Virus record (IMG/VR): IMGVR_UViG_3300027771_000062
Location: 1 to 31,036 of that record
DNA: 31,036 nt
Strand: one strand, 5' to 3'
Source of the DNA: a virus
Below, in pieces: positions 24,627-31,036 of this stretch. Within the stretch, counting starts at the first letter, position 1, and each line of letters opens with the position of its first letter. The notes beneath the pieces are model-generated. The model had not been told where the DNA came from, did no database searches, and was given only the letters and a program-made list of their open reading frames with translations. The position numbers were made by a program, and so were the translations under genes.

Positions 24627-25485
24627 TATTTTAAACTACATTGGTGAGACTCCCCTCATACAAATAAACCCAAGACTATACGCCAAGCTTGAAACATATA
24701 ACCCGACCGGGTCTATTAAGGACAGAATGGCCTACTACGTCTTGACAAAGGCGGAGGAGAGAGGAGAGCTAAAGCCGGGTGATACTATAGTCGAGGCGTC
24801 GTCGGGGAATACGGGAATTTCTTTTTCTATGCTCGGCTCTGTTAAAGGTTATAACGTTATCGTGATCCTACCTTGCAACATGAGCGAGGAGAGAAAGCAG
24901 ATGATAAGGTTATTTGGAGCAACAATAATAGAGGTTGGGCAAAGTGACTTCAAAGGCGCTATAGCCCTAAGAGATAAGATGGTAGAAGAGAATGAAAGCT
25001 ATTTCTCTCCTAGACAATTTAGCAACGCCGACAACGTCAGTTGTCATGAATGGACAACCGGCTTTGAGATTAAAAAGCAGTTGATCCAGAGGAAAGAAGG
25101 AAAAATTGCGGCGATTGTGTCTGGAGCCGGGACCGGTGGGACTATAATGGGTGTGAAGAGGGCTCTAGAACGCTTCGCAGACCCCCTACCAAAGTTCTTG
25201 ATGGTGATGCCTGCCGAGGGAGCCAACCATGGCATACAGGGTATCGGAGACGGTGGTGACTACCTTGTTAATCGTGAAGAAATAGACGATACAATCGATA
25301 TCACCACGGTGGAGGCCGTTGAAAGAGCGAAAAAATTGGCGAGAGGGCACGGTCTCTTTGTAGGGATTAGCGCGGGAGCTAATGTATTGGCGTCCGAGCG
25401 GTGGATGGAAGATAATGAATTTGAGGGTGTTGTGGTCACATTCTTGTGTGATCGCGGCGAGAGATACTTGAGTATTTTTGATTGA
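24619..25485 (+). CDS. Cysteine synthase-like PLP enzyme (auxiliary metabolic gene)
   Basis: Fold type II PLP enzyme of the O-acetylserine sulfhydrylase (CysK/CysM) family, which makes cysteine from O-acetylserine and sulfide. Key features: ILNYIGETPLIQI, the PLP lysine K34 in NPTGSIKDR, the substrate loop SSGNTG (61-66), the phosphate loop SGAGTGGTIMG (about 172-182), HGIQGIGDGG (about 203-212) and GISAGAN (about 252-258). It has 288 residues, against about 310-323 in CysK; the loss is mainly in the N-terminal loop between TPL and the PLP site. All catalytic motifs are kept, so it is probably active, though a related substrate such as phosphoserine is possible. It starts inside the nucleotidyltransferase gene (ATGAGTGA overlap). 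A promoter overlaps its stop codon. Confidence 0.87.
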   Translation: MSDILNYIGETPLIQINPRLYAKLETYNPTGSIKDRMAYYVLTKAEERGELKPGDTIVEASSGNTGISFSMLGSVKGYNVIVILPCNMSEERKQMIRLFGATIIEVGQSDFKGAIALRDKMVEENESYFSPRQFSNADNVSCHEWTTGFEIKKQLIQRKEGKIAAIVSGAGTGGTIMGVKRALERFADPLPKFLMVMPAEGANHGIQGIGDGGDYLVNREEIDDTIDITTVEAVERAKKLARGHGLFVGISAGANVLASERWMEDNEFEGVVVTFLCDRGERYLSIFD

Positions 25486-25510
25486 CAAACCCGCGCGGGC
25501 TTGATATCCT
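25482..25510 (+). promoter_or_regulatory. Sigma70-like promoter with a palindromic spacer
   Basis: A perfect -35 TTGACA (25482-25487), a 17-base spacer and -10 TATCCT (25505-25510) lie before the gene at 25530. The spacer contains the perfect 10-base palindrome CCCGCGCGGG (25490-25499), the most G/C-rich stretch nearby, well placed to be a repressor operator. The TGA stop of the cysteine synthase gene lies inside the -35 box. It would drive the small Cys-rich gene and, behind it, dnaE. Confidence 0.65.
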
Positions 25511-25529
25511 ATTCGGAAAGGAGAACATG

Positions 25530-26015
25530 ATGAGCACAAGGCAGGGGTGGATTAACATGTGTGTGGAGACGGTTAGAAAACATTTCTTTACGGAAGAGAA
25601 AAAGTGTAAAGGTTTCCAGTGTCCTGCTTGTGATAGAAGGGTCAAATACGATGATAGGCCCATAAACAAAACCATGGCCATGGGTCTTAAATGGCTTGAT
25701 GGAGCCTGCGGCGGTAATTACATTCATATCGCCCACAACATACCAAATCATCTGAACAGCAAACAACTGACTACACTAAAACACTGGGGTCTCGTGGAGA
25801 GAGGCACTCCGGGACACTGGAGGCCCACCCGATTGGGTTACGAGTTCTCAAAGGGTACTACTCCGGTCCATTTGAGGGCTAGGATTTTTCATGATAGGTG
25901 TGAAGGTTTGTTTGGGGACAAGATATATATAGACCAACTCCTGGAAGGATTCGAATACAGTGATACTATGAAACCGGCAGATTCGACAGCTAAACTTATG
26001 AGGAAAAATCAATGA
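25530..26015 (+). CDS. Cys-rich winged-helix-like protein, function unknown
   Basis: About 162 residues. The N-terminal part has CKGFQCPACDRR (C-x4-C-x2-C), a possible metal site with a further Cys in GACGGNY. This is followed by a region that reads like a winged helix: NSKQLTTLKHWGLVERGTPG, then HWRPTRLGYEFSKG. Such a pattern suits a DNA-binding regulator, but no family was recognised. Start choice: two adjacent ATG codons at 25527 and 25530. AAGGAG at 25518-25523 gives a 6-base spacing to the second. A TTG at 25482 in the same frame is rejected because it is the -35 box of the promoter. The last four bases, ATGA, overlap the dnaE start, so the two genes are coupled; it might regulate or assist the polymerase. 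Confidence 0.7.
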   Translation: MSTRQGWINMCVETVRKHFFTEEKKCKGFQCPACDRRVKYDDRPINKTMAMGLKWLDGACGGNYIHIAHNIPNHLNSKQLTTLKHWGLVERGTPGHWRPTRLGYEFSKGTTPVHLRARIFHDRCEGLFGDKIYIDQLLEGFEYSDTMKPADSTAKLMRKNQ

Positions 26016-29000
26016 CAGACAGAAAAAAATCATCAATACCTTTTGTAGGGTTGCACGCACATAGTGTAGTGGGGTCCCCCTTCGATGCACTTGGGTACCC
26101 GCAGGAACACATGGACTTCGCCTACGAGAACGGCAGTGATGCCCTCGCGCTCACGGACCATGGCAACGCCAATGGTATGTCCTACCAGGTGTTGCATGCT
26201 CGAAAGATGAAAGAGCAGGGGAAAGACTTTAAACCTATCTTCGGTGTTGAAGCTTACTTCCTGCCTTCTATCGATAAGTGGAAAGAAGCGTATGAGAAAG
26301 CGAAAGAAGATAAGAAAGAAGCAAGGAAACTAAAAAACTCGGACAACATGGCTATCGAGAACGAGGGTGATTCCAAGGCGAAAGCCAACATAATCAAGAA
26401 GAAGAACCATCTTATACTAATCGCGCAAAATCAAATAGGACTTAACAACATATTCTCGCTCATATCTAAATCGTATGAGGGGGAAAATCGTTATCGTTAC
26501 CCACGTCTTGACTATAAATTATTGGAGGAACATAATGAGGGTATTATTGCTTCGTCTGCTTGCCTTGGCGGTGTTTACGCAGGTAACTATTGGGATAATC
26601 GTGATGATGGCGCGGATGCTGTTCTAGCCGCGATGAGAGAGACCACGGAAAATATGCAGTCGATCTTTGGGGACCGATGGTATGGAGAACTTCAGTGGTT
26701 CTCAGCCCCGGAACAACACGAGTTGAACAATTATATTATAGACGTATCTAAAGAGTATAATATGGAGTTGATATCGACGGCAGACAGTCACTACCCAACT
26801 CCAACTGCGTGGAAGGACCGTGAGCTATATAAAAGACTTGGGTTCCTCGGCAGGGCTCAGAAGCCGGAGTGGATGACAGATGAACTACCTATGGATGTCG
26901 AGGATTTGGGGATGGAACTGTTCCCTAAAAACGGAGACCAGATGTGGGAGGACTACAAAAAGTATTCTTCTCTGTGCGGGGTGGAATACGATGACGACCT
27001 CGTAATGAAGTCTATTACGAATACACACAAGATTGCTTTTGAGAGAATCGAGTCCTTTATGCCTGACAGCACGGTGAGGCTGCCGGAGTTTGTCGTACCC
27101 CCGGACCATACAGCAACAGGAGCACTCACTAAGTTAGCTATCACGGGTCTAAAAAGCATGGACCTCCACAAGAAGATGAACTATATCGATAGGTTGAAAG
27201 AGGAAATAAAAATTATTGATGAGAGAGGGTTTAGCAAGTATTTCTTGACCATGAAGGCTATCGCGGATAGAGCTAACGATGTTATGCTCTCTGGTCCTGG
27301 AAGAGGCAGTGCTGCCGGGTCTCTTTTATCCTATGTACTGGGCATAACGCAGATCGACCCCATTAAGTATGACCTCCTCTTCTCCAGGTTCATGAGAAGG
27401 GACGCTACCGATTATCCGGATATCGACTACGATGTTAGTGACCGGATGAAGTTGACGAACTTGTTAATCGACGAATGGGGAGCGAATACGGTTGTGCCAA
27501 TCTCCAACTATAACACTCTCCAGCTTCGTTCCTTGATTAAGGATGTCTCAAAGTTTTATAATGTGCCCTTCACTGAGGTGAACCCGGTCACGTCGAAGAT
27601 GATTGAAGAGGCCACACCAGCGGCGAAGAAGAAGCATGGTATTAAGTCTGGGGTGTACACACCCACCTTTGAGGAGACAATGGAATTTTCGACTACACTA
27701 CAAAAGTACCTAGAAAAATATCCCTTCATAAAAACTCATATTGAGGCAATTTACGGCTCAGTCCGTTCGATCAGCCGACATGCGGGTGGTGTTGTTATTG
27801 GGGAGCAGTTAGATAAATACATGCCCCTTATTACAAACAAGGGAGTCACACAGACACCATGGTCGGAGGGCCAGAACGTCAGGCACCTGGAACCCCTTGG
27901 GTTCATCAAGTTCGACTTCCTGGGGCTAAGCACCCTTAGAATGATTGAAGTCGCCATCGAGCACATTCTGGAGCGGTATCACGGAATAGAGGACGTGACC
28001 TATAATGATGTTAAAGAGTACTACGACAAAAATCTCCACCCCGATGTCATAGATCTAAACGATAAGAATGTATACGAGAACATATTCCATAAGGGGAACT
28101 TTGCGGGAGTGTTTCAGTTTACGCAGGAGGGAGCGCAAGAGTTTTGTATGAGAGCAAAACCAAAAAACATTATTGACATCTCCGCGATTACGTCGATTTA
28201 CCGACCAGGCCCGTTAGGGGCCAACGTAGATAAATCCTATGTTGAGGCGAAGGGGAACCCGGATAACATACATTATATACACCCATTATTAAGGGAGGTC
28301 ACCCAAGAGACCTATGGTTTCCTGATATTCCAAGAACAGATTGCGCTACTAGCACACAAACTAGGTAAGAATGTTTCTCTTGATGAGGGGAACGCTCTGA
28401 GAAAGCTTCTGACAAAGAAGGGTACAGGGAAAGACGCATCTGAGAAAGACAAGATTCAAAAGAAATTTGTTGAAGGATGTATAGAGAAGAACATAGATAA
28501 GGTTAGCGCCGAGAAGCTATGGGCAAACTTTGAATACTTCTCCGGCTATGGGTTTAACAAGAGCCACGCGGTTTCGTACTCGGTTCTAAGTTACCAGTGT
28601 GCGTGGCTACTGAACTACTATCCTTCTGAGTGGGTAGCTGCCTTCCTGGATCGGGAGCCGGAAGGCCGGAAGGAACAAGCCATCAATATTGTTAAAAAGA
28701 TGGGGTATGAGGTGCAGCCGATTGATATTAACCTTTCTACGACCAAGTGGTCTATTGAAGAAGATAACAAGAGTCTGCGCCAACCGTTTAACTCCATAAA
28801 AGGTCTTGGAGAAGCAGCGATTAAACAAATTATGGATAACAGGCCTTTTAACACTGCGGAGGAACTGCTATTTAACGAAGGAATCTCTTATTCGAAGTTG
28901 AACAAAAAGGTTATAGATGTTCTTTGTAGGTGTGGAGCACTAGACAATCTTATAGATGAAAGATTTACTGGTGACAAACATTTCTGGGGGGCAGTCGCAT

Positions 29001-29440
29001 GTGAGAGACCTAAAAACAAAAAAAAGTTTCTAAATAATATTGAGGCATTTGCGGAGCAGGGTAGTTTTAGTGATGAGGAGAAGATTAGGCATATCTCTGA
29101 TTTGACCGGAGTGTTCCCCTTCGATATTGTTGTTAACAAAGACGTACAGAGAAAACTGCAAGAGTATTGTGTTCCGCCCCTTGGGGAATGGGACGAGGAC
29201 CTGGGGGTTGCTTGGTTCATACCTCGGGAGATAGTTAGAAAGAAGACCAAAAATGGCAAAGACTATTGGGTTGTAAGAGCCTTAGACCCAACCTCTACGA
29301 TTACTAGTATTAAGTGCTGGGGGATAAAAAAGGATGAGGAATTGCACATCAACAGACCCTATATGGCGAAGCTAGATTATGACGACCAATGGGGCTTTTC
29401 TACGAGGTCTATCAGGCATAACTTTAAATTGCTGGGGTAG
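26012..29440 (+). CDS. dnaE: DNA polymerase III alpha subunit (DnaE-type, family C)
   Basis: Main replicative polymerase candidate. An N-terminal PHP domain starts with H15-A-H17 and DALALTDHGN (about 43-52). The family C core follows: GPGRGSAAGSLLSYVLGITQ (428-447), the catalytic aspartates in YPDIDYDVSDR (D470, D472) and the third in FIKFDFLGL (D635), an RPGPLGANVD loop (about 731-740), and GYGFNKSHAVSYSVLSYQCA further on. A helix-hairpin-helix region around IKGLGEAAIKQIMDNRPFNT fits the C-terminal DNA-binding part. The 1142-residue length matches bacterial DnaE (1160), so it is complete and no intein is seen. T4-like phages usually use a family B polymerase, so this is a replacement. A separate proofreading subunit was not found here. 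The start ATG overlaps the preceding stop. Confidence 0.94.
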   Translation: MTDRKKSSIPFVGLHAHSVVGSPFDALGYPQEHMDFAYENGSDALALTDHGNANGMSYQVLHARKMKEQGKDFKPIFGVEAYFLPSIDKWKEAYEKAKEDKKEARKLKNSDNMAIENEGDSKAKANIIKKKNHLILIAQNQIGLNNIFSLISKSYEGENRYRYPRLDYKLLEEHNEGIIASSACLGGVYAGNYWDNRDDGADAVLAAMRETTENMQSIFGDRWYGELQWFSAPEQHELNNYIIDVSKEYNMELISTADSHYPTPTAWKDRELYKRLGFLGRAQKPEWMTDELPMDVEDLGMELFPKNGDQMWEDYKKYSSLCGVEYDDDLVMKSITNTHKIAFERIESFMPDSTVRLPEFVVPPDHTATGALTKLAITGLKSMDLHKKMNYIDRLKEEIKIIDERGFSKYFLTMKAIADRANDVMLSGPGRGSAAGSLLSYVLGITQIDPIKYDLLFSRFMRRDATDYPDIDYDVSDRMKLTNLLIDEWGANTVVPISNYNTLQLRSLIKDVSKFYNVPFTEVNPVTSKMIEEATPAAKKKHGIKSGVYTPTFEETMEFSTTLQKYLEKYPFIKTHIEAIYGSVRSISRHAGGVVIGEQLDKYMPLITNKGVTQTPWSEGQNVRHLEPLGFIKFDFLGLSTLRMIEVAIEHILERYHGIEDVTYNDVKEYYDKNLHPDVIDLNDKNVYENIFHKGNFAGVFQFTQEGAQEFCMRAKPKNIIDISAITSIYRPGPLGANVDKSYVEAKGNPDNIHYIHPLLREVTQETYGFLIFQEQIALLAHKLGKNVSLDEGNALRKLLTKKGTGKDASEKDKIQKKFVEGCIEKNIDKVSAEKLWANFEYFSGYGFNKSHAVSYSVLSYQCAWLLNYYPSEWVAAFLDREPEGRKEQAINIVKKMGYEVQPIDINLSTTKWSIEEDNKSLRQPFNSIKGLGEAAIKQIMDNRPFNTAEELLFNEGISYSKLNKKVIDVLCRCGALDNLIDERFTGDKHFWGAVACERPKNKKKFLNNIEAFAEQGSFSDEEKIRHISDLTGVFPFDIVVNKDVQRKLQEYCVPPLGEWDEDLGVAWFIPREIVRKKTKNGKDYWVVRALDPTSTITSIKCWGIKKDEELHINRPYMAKLDYDDQWGFSTRSIRHNFKLLG

Positions 29441-29443
29441 TGC

Positions 29444-29470
29444 TTTACAATAGTTACAACTATTTAAAAT
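29444..29470 (+). promoter_or_regulatory. Weak promoter/leader candidate before the fibre gene, with CTATTTA
   Basis: TTTACA (29444-29449) is followed 15 bases later by TAAAAT (29465-29470), a short spacing. The CTTTACAA string also occurs before the SSB gene (14882-14889). The fourth CTATTTA copy lies at 29460-29466, 30 bases before the fibre gene start. Either element could be the functional one. Confidence 0.35.
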
Positions 29471-29496
29471 GAAAGAGAATACCAAGAGAGTGTTGC

Positions 29497-30648
29497 ATGG
29501 GTAGTTTTGGTAAGTTTAGCGCTGGTGTTAAGTCCGGCTTGAAGTCAGCTAAGTTCGGTGACATAAAAGACATCGACGTGCTTTCTTCTTACGACTGTGG
29601 TCTTCTACGCTATGACAGCAGCCTGAAGAGTTGGTCGAGTGAACCGGGTGACATAAAACAGCGAGGGGACCTCCACGTAACCGGCGCGTTTAGAGTCCTC
29701 GGTGACCTATACGTCACTGGGACAACCTACCTACAAAACACTGTTGTCAAACACAAGACCCAGTTGAGTTCTTCGGGGGCTAGCATCTTTGGTGATGACT
29801 ACACAGATACACATCAGTTTACAGGCTCCGTGTATGTTAGCCAACATCTATACGTTGCTCAAAATATGTCTGGCACCCTCGCGCTAAGCGCGAATTCATT
29901 AACCGCTTCTTACTTGAAAGTTACCGGGTCTACTACTCTTGGTAACTATAGCTATAACTGGCCAACTGCTTCGGGGAATGCGAACCAAGTACTGACTATC
30001 GACGGTAGCGGCAATCTTGAATGGGCAACAGTCGGCGACGGAACCGATGACTTTATAACAAACGGTGATGAGTACGTCGGCAATAGAACTATTGGTAACA
30101 AGACCAACTATACCCTTGGCGTCTTAACAAACAATAAACAAAGAATACATATTACGGGGGAAGGTCAAGGTGGGTTTATTGGAGTTGGGGTCTCTGGTAG
30201 TGAAGTCACGAACATGCTGACCCTCCCGAACATCCCAAATGTCTCTGGCTCCGGCAAAGCAGGTAGCTGGAGAACCTACAGTTCCAGAAGGTATAAGAAA
30301 GACATTGAAACTATATCGAGCCCGATCTCCACTGTAATGCGGTTGCGGGGTGTTACCTTCCGCTGGAAGAATGGAGATGTAGACGATATAGGGTTCATCG
30401 CTGAAGAAGTAGGCGAAGTCCTCCCAACCATTGTGGAGTACGAATCCAACGGCGTTGACGCTGAGAGTATGGAGTATTCTAAAGTAGGCCCTTTGTTAGT
30501 CGAGGTTGTCAAAGAACAACAAAAGATGATCAAGGGTCTTGACCTCGCTTTGGTGTCTCTGAGAGACGATTTTGAATATTATAAATTGCCTTGGTGGAAG
30601 AAACTTTTCCTATGGGCGAAAAAAAAGTTAAACAAAGATAGTGAGTAA
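29497..30648 (+). CDS. Tail fibre-type protein with C-terminal S74 self-cleaving chaperone
   Basis: The N-terminal about 250 residues are repetitive and beta-rich, with Gly, Thr and Ser in strand repeats such as GDLHVTGAFRVLGDLYVTGT, the usual style of a trimeric fibre shaft. Near 262 the peptidase S74 intramolecular chaperone begins: S262 and K267 in YSSRRYKKDI form the expected Ser-Lys dyad, followed by MRLRGVTFRWKNGD and IGFIAEEVGEVLPTIVEY. S74 domains help the fibre trimerise and then cut themselves off. After a coiled-coil part there is a basic, aromatic tail, PWWKKLFLWAKKKLNKD, which is unusual. The product is likely a receptor-binding or side fibre. AAGAGAG lies upstream of the ATG. 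It comes after dnaE, separate from the main tail block. Confidence 0.84.
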   Translation: MGSFGKFSAGVKSGLKSAKFGDIKDIDVLSSYDCGLLRYDSSLKSWSSEPGDIKQRGDLHVTGAFRVLGDLYVTGTTYLQNTVVKHKTQLSSSGASIFGDDYTDTHQFTGSVYVSQHLYVAQNMSGTLALSANSLTASYLKVTGSTTLGNYSYNWPTASGNANQVLTIDGSGNLEWATVGDGTDDFITNGDEYVGNRTIGNKTNYTLGVLTNNKQRIHITGEGQGGFIGVGVSGSEVTNMLTLPNIPNVSGSGKAGSWRTYSSRRYKKDIETISSPISTVMRLRGVTFRWKNGDVDDIGFIAEEVGEVLPTIVEYESNGVDAESMEYSKVGPLLVEVVKEQQKMIKGLDLALVSLRDDFEYYKLPWWKKLFLWAKKKLNKDSE

Positions 30649-30657
30649 TTGCACTCG

Positions 30658-30749
30658 GTTAAGTAAAATCGCTGTAAGGAACACCATTTTAATGTTTAAC
30701 AAGCCCTCTAACCGCACTACTTAAAGTGCCCCAGGGGAGACCTTGGGGC
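30658..30749 (+). other. Structured leader before the last gene (two hairpins)
   Basis: The 141-base gap 30649-30789 holds two inverted repeats. The first joins GTTAA and TAAAAT (30658-30669) to ATTTTA and TTAAC (30686-30700) across a 16-base loop. The second, 30728-30749, is a tight 9-base-pair stem GCCCCAGGG/CCTTGGGGC with a GAGA tetraloop. No U-run follows, so it is not a clear terminator. It may stabilise the mRNA or control the next gene. No tRNA features are present. Confidence 0.6.
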
Positions 30750-30789
30750 CTCTAACTAATAAATTATCAAAATATAGGGGGATATATTT

Positions 30790-31036
30790 ATGTCTATTAT
30801 AATTTCCGGATCAGGAGTCCGTACTGGTAACAGTACAACTAAGGTTCTTGAATTCGGCACGGAAGGTACGTTGACACTCAACGGTGACCTTGCCACAACC
30901 GGCTCTGCCGGATTTACTGCAATTACTGCTACCGGTCTTGCTTCGCTTGACGGTGGTATTAATGTCGCTGACACTCTCACGGTTAGCAATGCAGGCGCTG
31001 TCGCTGGTGCAACTACCCTTGCAATGGGCGGAGCAC
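30790..31036 (+). CDS. Structural or fibre-like protein, 3' end outside window
   Basis: An open frame runs from ATG 30790 to the window end, giving 82 codons without a stop. An A/G-rich AGGGG ribosome binding site lies shortly upstream. The protein begins MSIIISGSGVRTGNSTTKVL and continues with short Gly/Thr/Ala repeats, including GDLATTGSAGFTAITATG and LDGGINVADTLTVSNAGAVA. This style is common in phage fibre or surface-decoration proteins built from beta-helical repeats. It follows the S74 fibre and a structured leader. The identity beyond "repetitive structural protein" cannot be judged from the part that is present. Confidence 0.75.
   Translation, partial: MSIIISGSGVRTGNSTTKVLEFGTEGTLTLNGDLATTGSAGFTAITATGLASLDGGINVADTLTVSNAGAVAGATTLAMGGA

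Noticed and set aside
25482-25529. TTG at 25482 as the start of the Cys-rich winged-helix-like gene
   Set aside because: It coincides with the -35 box of a good promoter and overlaps the upstream stop. ATG at 25530 has a proper ribosome binding site.
30728-30749. Intrinsic terminator after the fibre gene
   Set aside because: The hairpin is strong, but the following bases (CTCTAACTAA) lack a U-run, so termination is not supported.
30649-30789. tRNA gene in the largest gap
   Set aside because: No T-arm GTTCRA-type sequence, no acceptor stem pairing and no cloverleaf were found.

Overview
The window is one dense, entirely plus-strand block of a large contractile-tailed bacteriophage (myovirus). 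Tail sheath, tube and baseplate genes sit next to a full T4-style replication and recombination set: gp32-like SSB, UvsX/RecA-like recombinase, RNase H/FEN nuclease and a DnaB/gp41-like helicase. In place of a T4-type polymerase it carries a bacterial-type DnaE polymerase, plus a very short second polymerase of family A. A class II (B12-dependent) ribonucleotide reductase, a GroES-like protein and a cysteine synthase suggest an environmental, possibly marine, T4-related phage. The host cannot be named from the sequence. Neither end of the window is a genome end: the sheath gene enters at the left edge and a structural gene runs off the right edge.

Layout. (1) 2-12851, tail module: sheath, tube, gp26-like chaperone, a gp51-like frame with no normal start codon, a small unknown, tape measure, a gp48/54-like tube-cap candidate, a gp53/LysM-like baseplate protein, and two large unknown structural proteins. 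(2) 12852-19676, replication and recombination: mini family A polymerase, divergent FtsZ/tubulin-like protein, SSB, UvsX, a small unknown, 5'-3' nuclease, helicase. (3) 19678-26015, metabolism and accessory genes: NrdJ, GroES-like protein, exported lysozyme-like protein, an unknown protein, nucleotidyltransferase-like protein, cysteine synthase, and a Cys-rich winged-helix-like protein. (4) 26012-29440, DnaE. (5) 29497-end, a fibre with a C-terminal S74 self-cleaving chaperone, then a truncated structural gene behind a structured leader.

How it fits together. Most genes touch or overlap, so transcription and translation are probably coupled over long stretches. Only about ten gaps exist, and the largest is 141 bases. 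Two of them hold good sigma70-like promoters with 17-base spacers, before the helicase and before the gene preceding dnaE. Four hold a recurrent CTATTTA motif just upstream of a ribosome binding site. This suggests two promoter or leader classes.

The observations most worth a second look are the FtsZ/tubulin-like protein made directly after a mini PolA-type polymerase that has its own Cys cluster; the gp26/gp51 pair, whose second frame seems reachable only by +1 frameshifting or a non-standard start; the cysteine synthase cluster; and several structured leaders. No tRNA, CRISPR array, insertion sequence or convincing minus-strand gene was seen.
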